A model generated the notes under the pieces. It had not been told where the DNA came from. It did not search any database and saw only the letters and a program-made list of their open reading frames with translations. The position numbers and the translations under genes are program-made. From Methylovulum sp. (GTDB lineage Bacteria; Pseudomonadota; Gammaproteobacteria; Methylococcales; Methylomonadaceae), in NCBI GenBank assembly GCA_028712695.1, contig JAQTQZ010000001.1:124001-188000 (forward strand): a stretch of DNA of 64,000 nucleotides, in the 5' to 3' direction. Shown one piece after another: positions 53,752 through 62,375 of this stretch; within the stretch, counting starts at the first letter, position 1, and the number at the start of each line of letters is the position of its first letter.

Positions 53752-54609
53752 ATGAATAACGCGTTAACCTTACCCGTTAATTTGTCTGTCGGCACATTTG
53801 ATGCTTATTTGAATCTCGTTAGGCAAATGCCTAAGCTCACGGCTGAACAAGAACATGAATTGGCTGTAAAATTTAAAGATGAAGGCAATTTAGAAGCCGC
53901 TAGGCGATTAGTCATGAGTAACTTAAGGTTTGTTATTCATGTTGCTAGAGGTTATAGCGGTTATGGACTATCGATGCCGGATATTATCCAAGAAGGTAAT
54001 GTCGGTTTGATGAAAGCTGTTAAACGTTTTGATCCTGATATGGGGGTGCGTCTAATTACTTTTGCGGTACATTGGATCAAAGCGGAAATTCACGAGTATG
54101 TGATTAAAAATTGGGGCATTGTCAAAGTTGCCACGACTAAAGCCCAGCGCAAGCTGTTTTTTAATTTGCGTAAATCCAAAGAAGATTTGGGGTGGTTATC
54201 CAACGATGAGGCGGTTGCTATTGCCAACGATCTCAATGTTACGGTGAGCAGTGTGTATGAAATGGAAAAACGCTTGGGTAGTCGTGATATGTCATTTGAT
54301 ATTTCTGCCGATGAGTCAGATGATGAAAGCTATATTGCGCCGGCCACTTATTTACAGCAACATGGTGCAGACCCTGCTGTATTGATGGAAAATGCCGATT
54401 GGGAAGGGCACGGTCAAGATCTGCTCGCCGATGCGATGGAGTCGCTCGATGAACGTAGCAAGGATATTGTTGCAAGTCGCTGGTTGGCAGACAAAAAGGC
54501 CACATTGCATGAGTTGGCGGAACGCTATAATGTCTCTGCCGAACGGATTAGGCAGTTGGAACAAAATGCCATGAAGAAATTGCGTACTGCGGTTGTGTTT
54601 GAAGCTTGA
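53752..54609 (+). CDS. rpoH: Heat-shock sigma factor RpoH (sigma-32)
   Basis: 285 residues. Region 2 (NLRFVIHVARGYSGYGLSMPDIIQEGNVGLMKAVKRFDP), RpoH box (QRKLFFNLR) diagnostic of sigma-32 and region 4 (TLHELAERYNVSAERIRQLEQNAMKKLR) are all present. AGAGGA lies 7 bp upstream of the ATG. It directs transcription of chaperones and proteases; the CIRCE site suggests HrcA repression on top of any RNA-thermometer control. Closes the ftsY-E-X block. Confidence 0.97.
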   Translation: MNNALTLPVNLSVGTFDAYLNLVRQMPKLTAEQEHELAVKFKDEGNLEAARRLVMSNLRFVIHVARGYSGYGLSMPDIIQEGNVGLMKAVKRFDPDMGVRLITFAVHWIKAEIHEYVIKNWGIVKVATTKAQRKLFFNLRKSKEDLGWLSNDEAVAIANDLNVTVSSVYEMEKRLGSRDMSFDISADESDDESYIAPATYLQQHGADPAVLMENADWEGHGQDLLADAMESLDERSKDIVASRWLADKKATLHELAERYNVSAERIRQLEQNAMKKLRTAVVFEA

Positions 54610-55095
54610 TAAGTTTTTATTGGGATAGGGCAATGGCCTTTGTTACTTTGAGTTCACATCAGATAAGCGGCTTACATGTTTAGTTTCATATGTAACCGGT
54701 TAACAGAGAGGTAAGGAAAGTTTCTGGCTTTTTGTTGTGCTATTGAAGCAAGGGGTTAAAAAATCCTGACTTGAGACTCGAAGGGCTGTTATATTTGCGA
54801 AATATTTTTCGATCAGGGTGCTCGGAAAAATCAGCAAAAGTTATTTATGCCTTGTGATGCCCAGTCGATTATATCTTTGCCTGTCCCAGTTTGTCTGTGT
54901 CATCTCATTTTTGTCGAAACTTTGGTTCCACGTGATTTGACGCCGTGCGCGCTGCCTTATTTTATAGGTTTCCTCCACACGCTACGAAAACCCATTCGGT
55001 GTTTACGGCAGGCATGCGGACTAAAAGTCTTTACTCCCTGCCGCTTCGTTTCCAATATTTTCAGCGAACATCACTTTTCTTGTGGTAATGGTGCG
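54610..55095. other. Gap downstream of rpoH without recognisable gene
   Basis: About 490 bp between convergent rpoH and mobA. A short open stretch at 54847-55116 is Cys- and Pro-rich and looks non-coding. I see no terminator with a clear T-run, no RNA gene. Confidence 0.5.
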
Positions 55096-55689
55096 CTAAC
55101 AAAATCTTCCTTCTAATGAAGACAAATCCTTTGCTGTGTTAATGTTAATAAAAATGTCCGGTTCGTTGCTGAGGTCAACTTTTAGCATTCTTTTCTGTGC
55201 AAGCCAAAAGCCAACTTTACGTCGGCCACTATCCAAAAAGTTCTGTAAATCTACGTACAAGCTTGTTTTTATCGCTAATAGTAGCGGCTGTATTTCCTTC
55301 CCGTCGTAAGCCACAGCAATATCAGTGTCTTGCTCGCGGCATGTTGATAACAATTTTTGTAGATGCTCCGGTCGAATTAGCGGCAGATCACAGGGCATAA
55401 CAAGCAGAATATCTGCGTCTGTAAAGCGCATTGCGGTTAAAATACCTGCTAAAGGACCATCAAAACGGTTTGTTTGATCAGTAACTACAGGTAAATTGAA
55501 TGATCGATACTGATCGAGATTACGGTTGGCATTTATTATTAATTGATCGACAACAGGAAGCATTGCTTTTATGGCATAACTTACTAATGGCTGCCCCTTA
55601 TAATTCACAAGGCCTTTATCCTGATTGTCCATGCGTTTGGCGCGTCCGCCCGAAAGAATTACGCCGCTTACTTTTATGGATTTGTTCAT
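55096..55689 (-). CDS. mobA: Molybdenum cofactor guanylyltransferase
   Basis: 197 residues. N-terminal nucleotide-binding loop LSGGRAKRMDNQDKGL, DGPLAGILTAMRF, LLVMPCDLPLIRP with the metal-binding Asp, and the C-terminal FININTAKDL are standard for MobA. It links GMP to molybdopterin to form the bis-MGD cofactor of DMSO-reductase-family enzymes such as nitrate reductase or formate dehydrogenase. No molybdoenzyme gene is in the window. Confidence 0.92.
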   Translation of the reverse strand: MNKSIKVSGVILSGGRAKRMDNQDKGLVNYKGQPLVSYAIKAMLPVVDQLIINANRNLDQYRSFNLPVVTDQTNRFDGPLAGILTAMRFTDADILLVMPCDLPLIRPEHLQKLLSTCREQDTDIAVAYDGKEIQPLLLAIKTSLYVDLQNFLDSGRRKVGFWLAQKRMLKVDLSNEPDIFININTAKDLSSLEGRFC

Positions 55690-55890
55690 GATATTAAATG
55701 CTGTTGTTTTTGTATTTAATGTTGAATTGGAACATATACAATTTAGGCTATCTGCCTAATGGAGCTTGTTTTAAAGTGGGGCTGCAAAAATAATTGTCGA
55801 ATGCGAGTTAATCTTGATGGCGTGAAAATTTATTTGGCAGCACTATGTTGTGTGTTATCGGAAGGTTCAAAAGTTGGTTGGCCAAACAAG

Positions 55891-56346
55891 ATGCTTGAAC
55901 GTTTTATTGTTTTTACAAGTGTGTTGTTTCTTGCCAGTTGTGCAGTGATTTCTCAATCCGAATCTGTACAATATTATCAGATGGAAACAAAAAAGCCTTA
56001 TGATGAGGTGTTGGTTGAACTTGAAGGCGCTATTGCTGATAACAACTTTAGAATAACAGGACATAGTCGTGTGGGCAAAGTGATACGTGATCGAGGTGAT
56101 AAGGACTTTCCTGATTATGACACTATTCAATTTTGCAACTTGACCTATGCCAAGTTTCTGTTGCAAATGGCGCCAGAGGCTATTCGGCATATGCCCTGTA
56201 CTGTGTTTATGTATAAAACTAAGGACAGGACAATTGTAACCACCAGGCTGTTGCCTACAGATACAAACAATAAAGAGTTAAATGAGCTGTCATTTACAAT
56301 AAACGAGATGTTAAAGCAGATTGTTGATTTTGCGGTTGAGGAATAA
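55891..56346 (+). CDS. DUF302-domain lipoprotein
   Basis: 151 residues from ATG 55891: lipobox LFLASC near residue 17, then a DUF302 domain (YDEVLVELEGAIADNNFRITGHSRVG and APEAIRHMPCTVFMYKTKDRTIVTTRLLP). The open frame extends further upstream but only this start gives a lipoprotein signal. Function of DUF302 is unknown; heme- or metal-related roles have been suggested. It may be cotranscribed with the next lipoprotein. Confidence 0.75.
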   Translation: MLERFIVFTSVLFLASCAVISQSESVQYYQMETKKPYDEVLVELEGAIADNNFRITGHSRVGKVIRDRGDKDFPDYDTIQFCNLTYAKFLLQMAPEAIRHMPCTVFMYKTKDRTIVTTRLLPTDTNNKELNELSFTINEMLKQIVDFAVEE

Positions 56347-56411
56347 GAAATCCAACGTTAAGATTATTAATTCTGTGATTATTTTATATTTTTACAAGTA
56401 AGAGATTGCTA

Positions 56412-56801
56412 ATGGAAAACGGAAAAGTATTATCTGGTTTGGGCACTTTTTTTCTGGTAGCTATTATTGCTGGCTGTGCAAGCGCGCCAGAGCAAATGGC
56501 AGCGGAAAAAAAGGTTGTTAATGATTATCCTACCCGTGATCGGGTTGAATATGTTTTAAACTGTGTTGCCCAGCACGGCGGTTTGACGTATATCACTCAA
56601 TATGCGTGCGGTTGTAAAATTGATAAGATTTCAGAAAAGCTGACTTTTAGTGAGTATGATACAGCTAAAACGTTCAGTTATTTAAAGAGCACTCCAGGTG
56701 AAAATGGTGCGGTTTTCCGCGATCCTGCACAGTCCAAAAGTTTGAGGAGCAGGCTTAAAGAAGCCGAACAGGCCGCTGAAACAAGCTGTTTTGTAAAATA
56801 A
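56412..56801 (+). CDS. Small lipoprotein of unknown function
   Basis: 129 residues from ATG 56412. Lipobox IIAGC near residue 21, then a mature part with three paired cysteines (VLNCVAQHGG, YACGCKID) and a Lys/Glu-rich helix ending ETSCF. I do not recognise the family. 65 bp after the DUF302 lipoprotein, same strand; closed by a strong bidirectional terminator. Confidence 0.65.
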   Translation: MENGKVLSGLGTFFLVAIIAGCASAPEQMAAEKKVVNDYPTRDRVEYVLNCVAQHGGLTYITQYACGCKIDKISEKLTFSEYDTAKTFSYLKSTPGENGAVFRDPAQSKSLRSRLKEAEQAAETSCFVK

Positions 56802-56840
56802 AATCACAGGCAATGCAATCATGATATTGCCTGTGATTTT
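56800..56840. terminator. Bidirectional terminator between the lipoprotein and the SoxYZ-like gene
   Basis: AAAATCACAGGCAAT pairs perfectly with ATTGCCTGTGATTTT around 11 bases; the A-run on one side becomes a U-run for either direction. It overlaps both flanking stop codons. Confidence 0.88.
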
Positions 56841-57672
56841 AGGGGTTAACCTGATAAGTTTCCGTATACGTTTGGCCTTTTTTACAGGCGTCTCGGTTAA
56901 TAGGGCTTTCACAGGTGGTGTCAGTAAACTCGGCTTTGAGCACGCCCGCTTTTTCGGAGACAAAGTAAAATCTGAAATTGGGATCAGAACTGATTGCGAT
57001 ATCTGTTTTAGCCGTTAGTACAGGTTTGTTGTTAAAAGAAATTTTTATATTTTCAATAAAATGCGATTTCTTTAAAAAACGAGTCACTTGATCCATTTGC
57101 ATACCCGTTACGTTTGGATGGCTTATCAATAACTGTACTAATGTTGGATTGGATGGTGACGAGTCACCATCCAGCTTAAATTTCATCTTACCTAAACGCT
57201 TTATTGATGCATCCATATCCGCATTGATAGGCACTGAGCATCCCCCGCTTGCCTTTACAAATTTCTTTGACATAAAAAGTTTGCCGTCATTCATCTGTGC
57301 AATTGCACGAATATAGCTATAAGTGTTAACTCTGATTCGCATGGCTAAATCAGCCTTCCCGCTTTCTGGAGTGAATTCAAATTCGCCTACAAAAGGGACT
57401 GGATTTTTGTCAACCAGCACTAGGATTTTTTTTATATAACTATCCTTAGATTGTCTTATCTTGCTGATGATTTTTAATGGCACTAGGGCGGGATCTTCTG
57501 CCCGATACGGTGCGTCAAGCTCGATGACAGTATTTGACTCTTCGATGGGCAGATCAGAAAAATATTGACTTTTTAAGATAGAATTCCATTCGTTTTCATC
57601 GCTGTTAGTTGTAGCAAACGAGGAGGATGGAGTTAAAATGAAAAAGCATAGGAGGATTCTTTTTATGTTCAC
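56839..57672 (-). CDS. Quinoprotein dehydrogenase-associated SoxYZ-like carrier
   Basis: 277 residues with an N-terminal signal peptide. A SoxY-like domain with KASGGCSVP (conserved Cys of the carrier arm, mid-protein) is followed by a SoxZ-like domain (PNFRFYFVSEKAGVLKAEFTDT). In methylotrophs, such proteins are encoded with PQQ-dependent alcohol dehydrogenases; no dehydrogenase gene is in the window. The Cys in SoxY carries sulfur intermediates; whether it does so here is unknown. Confidence 0.78.
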   Translation of the reverse strand: MNIKRILLCFFILTPSSSFATTNSDENEWNSILKSQYFSDLPIEESNTVIELDAPYRAEDPALVPLKIISKIRQSKDSYIKKILVLVDKNPVPFVGEFEFTPESGKADLAMRIRVNTYSYIRAIAQMNDGKLFMSKKFVKASGGCSVPINADMDASIKRLGKMKFKLDGDSSPSNPTLVQLLISHPNVTGMQMDQVTRFLKKSHFIENIKISFNNKPVLTAKTDIAISSDPNFRFYFVSEKAGVLKAEFTDTTCESPINRDACKKGQTYTETYQVNP

Positions 57673-57729
57673 TTTCCTGACCCTTCAGTTGATAAATAGT
57701 TATCGATATTTGATATATCTTGTTGGTAA

Positions 57730-58137
57730 TTATTCGCTGACCTGGGCAATCCAGTCCTGTAAGTTATAATAGTTTGTGATGCGGGCGACTTTGTTATCGC
57801 GAATTTCAAAAAAAGCACCCGCAGGCAGGCGGTATTTTTGTCCTTGTGCCGTCGGCAGGTCTTGGTCTGTTTTAATGTATTCACCTAAAACAACAAATTC
57901 GGCTGCTGCCCTATTGCCATCAGGAGTTGCCATGACCACCATGTCAACTAGCTGCTCCTTATAGTTGTGGTTCATGCAGGCCATGAACTGGGTAAAAGCT
58001 GCTTTGCCTATTTCCCGCTTCCCTTGATTTATGTCATGTATGACGTCGTCAGTCAGTAAGCTTAAAAAAGTATCCATGTCGCCGCTATTAAAAGCTTTAT
58101 AATAGTCATTTATTAGATTTATGGTTTGTTGAGTCAT
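57730..58137 (-). CDS. SnoaL-like / ketosteroid isomerase-related protein
   Basis: 135 residues with the cone-shaped NTF2-like fold: LINDYYKAFNSGDMDTFLSLLTDDVIHDINQG, ...AAAEFVVLGEY..., GAFFEIRDNKVARITNYYN. A family with diverse small-molecule roles; no specific substrate can be called. The upstream gap is shared with the divergent signalling operon. Confidence 0.8.
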   Translation of the reverse strand: MTQQTINLINDYYKAFNSGDMDTFLSLLTDDVIHDINQGKREIGKAAFTQFMACMNHNYKEQLVDMVVMATPDGNRAAAEFVVLGEYIKTDQDLPTAQGQKYRLPAGAFFEIRDNKVARITNYYNLQDWIAQVSE

Positions 58138-58299
58138 AATAGTTCCATAATTAATTAAATTTCCTATTTTATAGGCAATCCTCCATTTAGCCTTAATTAT
58201 TTTATCGGTTGTGCAGTTTGCGGATTAATTTTATTAGTCAACTGGGTTGTAAAATGATAATTTAAGTCTATTCTCTGAATTAGTTAAGAATAATTATTG

Positions 58300-59037
58300 A
58301 TGAATATTAATACCCATTTGATTACTTGCTCTGATGAAAATAACACACAGACTATACAGCAAGTGCCTTTTTTTTCGTTTAACAGGGAAAATGTTCTCTG
58401 GTCTCCAGATACCTTGGTTTATGCCGATTTTTTGGAAAAACTGGTGTTTAATGTTGCCAGGAAGCCAAAGCGCTTGATTACCCATTTACAACGTATTTTC
58501 TATTGTTTTCACACCCACATGAGCGAGCAGCTTTTTGCTGCTATTGTTGATTTTCTAGTTATTTTGAATAAACGTGGTGAAGCGATTAGCTGGCGAGTCG
58601 TTATAGGTGCTAAGTCTCAACTCAGTTCAGATCAATTTAATCTGCTTAAAAATTATCTAAAAAATGATGAGAGTGAGGCGCAGTTGTTACCAGGCAATCA
58701 GTATTCTATTTTTTCTAAAGGGTTGTTAGGTGTTAATAAAATAGTTGAGCAAATCAATCATCCTGATGAACTCATGGATTATGACCCTTTAGATTTAGCA
58801 CGTGACTATATTGAATATAGCCAGCTGGAAGAAGCCAAGCAGGTGCTTGAAAAAGCCGTTATGAATCACCCAGAAAGAGTTGAATTACAGCAAGAATTAT
58901 TGGCGGTATATCAGTCGACTCGTGATTCAATAGGGTTCAATCGGATGTTGGTTGAGCTAAGCCAATCGGGAATTAATATGACAGATGAATGGGTGCAGTT
59001 AAACGACTACTTTAAAGGACGGAATAACAATGGATAA
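58300..59037 (+). CDS. FimV C-terminal-like TPR protein, first gene of a GTPase/roadblock operon
   Basis: 245 residues from ATG 58300. The C-terminal half has LDLARDYIEYSQLEEAKQVLEKAVM, the TPR-like helical pair of FimV/TapV proteins, followed by HPERVELQQELLAVYQSTRDSIGFNRML. The N-terminal half is helical and unrecognised. FimV family members link pili or polar landmarks to their partners (established); here such an adaptor role is inference. Its stop overlaps the next start by 8 bp. Confidence 0.6.
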   Translation: MNINTHLITCSDENNTQTIQQVPFFSFNRENVLWSPDTLVYADFLEKLVFNVARKPKRLITHLQRIFYCFHTHMSEQLFAAIVDFLVILNKRGEAISWRVVIGAKSQLSSDQFNLLKNYLKNDESEAQLLPGNQYSIFSKGLLGVNKIVEQINHPDELMDYDPLDLARDYIEYSQLEEAKQVLEKAVMNHPERVELQQELLAVYQSTRDSIGFNRMLVELSQSGINMTDEWVQLNDYFKGRNNNG

Positions 59038-60223
59038 AAATAAAAGTCCATTAAAAGTTGCTCTGCACGGAATGGATGGACGCAGCTATAAAATGATGGC
59101 AATGTATTTGCAAGGACCTTGTAAAGGCGTTGCAGTTGTCGTGAATCAAGGTAATGAAGATATTGATATTTTTGATGTAGATGGTGTTAATGGGGGCTCA
59201 TTGATCGCTGAACATTTGACAAAAAACACACAAAAGCCTGTCATAGTTTTATCATTGAATGAGCGTATTATTGAAAACGTTCTTATGGTAAAAAAACCAG
59301 TAAAAATAGATGATATGCTTGGTGCCTTATCTAAAGCAAAGTCATTGCTTCAAAGACCTGCCCAACAAATTAAAAAACAGGATGTGGTTGGTAATAAGGT
59401 TAATGATTCTGATCAAATTGCAGATGAAAAACCCGTTCTCAAAAAATTTGTTCTTGATACGGATGAGCAGAAAAAAACATCAAAACATCAAGCGGCAATG
59501 CAGTTAGATGAAAAAGGTTTTGGTGCTTTTATTGGCAATGTTGCCGGTCTTGATGTTAATGATCCAAAACAATTTTTCAGAGCAAGTTATAATCCTAAAG
59601 AATACTTTCAGGGATATGTCGAATCTGCTTTTAAGGTTTGTCATGCAAAAGGTCAAGTTAGGCAACTAAATTCAGGATGGAATCCACTCATTATTTTTCC
59701 CAACAGCCATGAAATATGGCTTGATGTCGATGAAAATCAGTTGCGGTCATTTTCTGGTTTGTCCATCAATGCTACACTAGGCTCTAAGATGTCGATAACC
59801 CCATTGAGCCAAGACTCATCGACAGCGGATAGGACATTAGAAAGATTCCAAAGTATGGATGCATTTCTCTGGAAAACTGCTTGTTGGGCATCGAAGGGAC
59901 GATATCCTGCTTCTATCGACATTAGGCAGCCTGTTTATCTTAAACAGTGGCCTAATTTTACTCGCCTGCTGGTTACACCTCATGCTTTGCGTATTTCAGC
60001 GTTGCTTATCCAAGGCCCAAGAACATTGGCTAATGTGGCAGAAGTTCTTAATATCAAACCGCAGTATGTGTTTGTGTTTATTAGCTCGGCCTGTGCGCTG
60101 GGGTTGGCGGGTCAAGTAAAAAGAGAAGCCGATGTGTTAGTAGAGTTACCCGAAATTAAACCCAATAAAAACCAAGGCTTACTGAGTCGGATTCTCAGTA
60201 CACTGCGTGGAAAAAAAGCTTAG
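59030..60223 (+). CDS. Receiver-like and winged-helix-like protein of unknown function
   Basis: 397 residues. Residues 1-110 look like a degenerate response-regulator receiver: a β3-type DIFDVDG (46-52) and a KP (Lys89-Pro90) at the conserved spot. A Lys-rich linker (about 105-160) and a middle domain with RASYNPKEYFQGYVESAFK follow. The C-terminal part (about 300-397) has a helix-turn-helix-like TLANVAEVLNIKPQYVFVFISSACALGL. No GGDEF, kinase or GTPase motif. Starts inside the previous gene; 15 bp before the GTPase gene. Confidence 0.6.
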   Translation: MDKNKSPLKVALHGMDGRSYKMMAMYLQGPCKGVAVVVNQGNEDIDIFDVDGVNGGSLIAEHLTKNTQKPVIVLSLNERIIENVLMVKKPVKIDDMLGALSKAKSLLQRPAQQIKKQDVVGNKVNDSDQIADEKPVLKKFVLDTDEQKKTSKHQAAMQLDEKGFGAFIGNVAGLDVNDPKQFFRASYNPKEYFQGYVESAFKVCHAKGQVRQLNSGWNPLIIFPNSHEIWLDVDENQLRSFSGLSINATLGSKMSITPLSQDSSTADRTLERFQSMDAFLWKTACWASKGRYPASIDIRQPVYLKQWPNFTRLLVTPHALRISALLIQGPRTLANVAEVLNIKPQYVFVFISSACALGLAGQVKREADVLVELPEIKPNKNQGLLSRILSTLRGKKA

Positions 60224-60238
60224 TGGAACAAATATATC

Positions 60239-60775
60239 ATGAGTCAGTATAAAATTATTTTTACGGGACCTGTAGGAGCGGGGAAGACTACCGCTATTAA
60301 TTCAATTAGTGATGTGCCGCCAGTAAAAACGGATGCGTCTGCTAGTGATATGACAAAATCACGCAAATCCTCAACTACGGTTGCAATGGATTATGGCATC
60401 ATGAATCTGGCTGGTGGGGAAAAGCTTCATCTATATGGGACTCCAGGGCAGGAGCGTTTTGACTTTATGTGGGATATATTGGTGACAGGAGGTATTGGCC
60501 TTGTTTTGCTGCTTGATAACACGAGAGGAGATCCTTTTCAGGATATGAAATTTTTTTTGGATACGTTTGAAAAGTTTATTGTTGATACCACTGTCGCTAT
60601 AGGGGTTACACAAATGGATTTAAGTAGCAAACCAACCATTGATGATTATCATATTCAGCTAAAAGCAATGGGGTTAAAGCCACCAGTTTTTGCAATTGAT
60701 GCCCGTGTAAAAAGTGATGTTTCTTTGTTGGTTCAAGCGTTATTGTATTCATTAGATCCAGGGTTAGAGGGATAA
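60239..60775 (+). CDS. Small Ras-like GTPase of the bacterial MglA/CvnD kind
   Basis: 178 residues. G1 is GPVGAGKT (10-17). G2 Thr candidates are Thr46/47 (SSTTVAMDYG). G3 is YGTPGQERF (67-74 region), lacking the usual Asp of DxxG. G4 is TQMD (124-127) instead of NKxD. These substitutions characterise prokaryotic small GTPases related to MglA and the actinobacterial CvnD proteins. The 3-bp gap to the next gene, whose product has a roadblock-like domain, argues the two bind each other. Confidence 0.85.
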   Translation: MSQYKIIFTGPVGAGKTTAINSISDVPPVKTDASASDMTKSRKSSTTVAMDYGIMNLAGGEKLHLYGTPGQERFDFMWDILVTGGIGLVLLLDNTRGDPFQDMKFFLDTFEKFIVDTTVAIGVTQMDLSSKPTIDDYHIQLKAMGLKPPVFAIDARVKSDVSLLVQALLYSLDPGLEG

Positions 60776-60778
60776 TGA

Positions 60779-61426
60779 ATGAATAGCAAGTATTCACTAA
60801 TTGAAGGGCTATATTTATATCCTACACCTGCTGGGGCGTATTATGCGTCCTCTTCTTTAGAGACTGATAAGCCTCGTCAATTCTTGAGGAGATTACTTCA
60901 GCAGTTGCAAACACCGGCTCTTACTATCGAAAATTTACAGTATTTAATGGGTCAAGATGATGAAGAGAAGTGTTTGGAAACATTGCACCATTGCCAAAAA
61001 CTAAATTGGATACAAGGTCTCAATTCAGTAATTGAGTATCCTGGTGGGGCGCTCGAAGATATTTTGCCTGGCTTGCTAAGTAAAGTTACAGAAAATGGTA
61101 AAGTCTTGCTTGCTGATAATCAAGGTTTTTACCTTGCTACGCATGGTTTTCCCCATGAGGTTGCCGAAGAGCTATCCGCTTTAAGTGCGGAAATTGCGAC
61201 AGTTCATGATCGACGTTCAGGCTTACTTATAAATAACATGGGGTTGAAAAGCCACGCTTGGTCTATAGTCGATGTTTTTGGAAACAGTGAGGTTGGCTTT
61301 TGGCCGTTATTTATCTCCAATAATCGATTTGTTATTGCAGTTTACGGCATCCCTCATTTTAATCAGCCAGAGTTTGTTTCCTTGGTTTGGGCGCTAACAA
61401 TTCGTTATGCAACAAAGAATAGTTAA
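60779..61426 (+). CDS. Winged-helix plus divergent roadblock-like protein
   Basis: 215 residues. The N-terminal half (about 20-100) is helical with ENLQYLMGQDDEEKCLETLHHCQKLNWI, resembling a winged helix. The C-terminal half (VLLADNQGFYLATHGFPHEVAEELSALSAEIATVHD, then ...GNSEVGFWPLFISNNRFVIAVYG) has the strand-helix order of Roadblock/LC7 domains but is diverged. It follows the GTPase gene by 3 bp, so it may be a dedicated GTPase partner. Domain assignment needs structure prediction. Confidence 0.55.
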   Translation: MNSKYSLIEGLYLYPTPAGAYYASSSLETDKPRQFLRRLLQQLQTPALTIENLQYLMGQDDEEKCLETLHHCQKLNWIQGLNSVIEYPGGALEDILPGLLSKVTENGKVLLADNQGFYLATHGFPHEVAEELSALSAEIATVHDRRSGLLINNMGLKSHAWSIVDVFGNSEVGFWPLFISNNRFVIAVYGIPHFNQPEFVSLVWALTIRYATKNS

Positions 61427-61472
61427 TTTTATGGTTACATACTATCAATAAAGAGAGAAGAGGAAACTAAAT

Positions 61473-61835
61473 ATGCGTGCAAATATGTTGACTTCTGTGT
61501 TGACAGAGCTTAACGGTACTTCAGCTGATATTGAGGCATCGGGAATTATATCGACTGATGGTTTGATGATAGCATCAGTTTTACCAGCGACCATGGATGA
61601 AGATAGAGTAGGGGCGATGAGTGCCGCAATGCTTTCTTTGGGTGACAGAACAGCTCAAGAGTTGGCAAGGGGGACATTGGAGCAGGTATTGATTAAAGGT
61701 GCTAATGGTTATGTGCTTATGACCTACGCAGGTGCGGAGTCAGTATTAACTGTTTTAGCGAAACCTAATGCCAAATTAGGTTTAATTTTTCTTGATGTAA
61801 AACGTGCAGCGACAAGCATAGCGGAATTTTTATAG
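61473..61835 (+). CDS. Roadblock/LC7-domain protein
   Basis: 120 residues of one Roadblock/LC7 domain: LTSVLTELNGTSADIEASGIISTDGLMIASVLP, DRVGAMSAAMLSLGDRTAQEL, VLIKGANGYVLMTYAGAESVLTVLAKPNAKLGLIF. Such proteins act as GTPase-activating or scaffold partners (MglB for MglA in Myxococcus, CvnB for CvnD in Streptomyces). Strong AGAGGA ribosome-binding site. 46 bp after the winged-helix/roadblock gene. Confidence 0.9.
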   Translation: MRANMLTSVLTELNGTSADIEASGIISTDGLMIASVLPATMDEDRVGAMSAAMLSLGDRTAQELARGTLEQVLIKGANGYVLMTYAGAESVLTVLAKPNAKLGLIFLDVKRAATSIAEFL

Positions 61836-61867
61836 CTTGTGCGTTTTATATTGACTGAGGGATAGCT

Positions 61868-62344
61868 ATGATTCATGACATGAAACCAGCGGATATAGTC
61901 GGGGACTATAAGGAAGCTGTTTTGGATTTATACGGTGGTATAACTAGAATAGTTTTATATACTGATATTGAAACGCCCTATCCCGATGGCAAGCTGATTG
62001 TCTCAACGACCGATAAAGAAGGAATAATCACGCATGTCAACAAGGCATTTGTTGAAATGTCTGGTTATACAGAAGACGAGCTACTTGATTCGCCACACTC
62101 GATTTTACGGCATCCAGACATGCCAGCTGTGGCTTTTAAGGATTTATGGGATACGGTAAATGCTGGTAAACATTGGCAAGGTTATGTTAAAAACTTGCGT
62201 AAAGATGGTGGTTATTATTGGGTTAAAGCAACGGTTATTCCTAATATAAGGCAGGGTAAAGTGGTGAGTTATACGTCGGTGCGGCGGAAACCTTCCAGAG
62301 CTAAAGTTGAAGAGTGTATAAAACTTTATCCAACATTGTTTTAA
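61868..62344 (+). CDS. Stand-alone PAS-domain protein
   Basis: 158 residues. A PAS domain of the Aer/chemoreceptor type: GIITHVNKAFVEMSGYTEDELL, the HSILRHPDMPAVAFKDLW motif and GYVKNLRKDGGYYWVKATVIP. There is no kinase, GGDEF or methyl-accepting domain; about 40 residues precede the PAS core. It would sense a small ligand, redox state or flavin and pass the signal by protein contact, probably to its operon partners (inference). Confidence 0.85.
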   Translation: MIHDMKPADIVGDYKEAVLDLYGGITRIVLYTDIETPYPDGKLIVSTTDKEGIITHVNKAFVEMSGYTEDELLDSPHSILRHPDMPAVAFKDLWDTVNAGKHWQGYVKNLRKDGGYYWVKATVIPNIRQGKVVSYTSVRRKPSRAKVEECIKLYPTLF

Positions 62345-62375
62345 CAATATTATTATAAAAAGGCAGGGATATAAT

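Noticed and set aside
54847..55116. Cys/Pro-rich plus-strand open frame after rpoH
   Set aside because: Looks like random translation, overlaps the mobA end, no ribosome-binding site.
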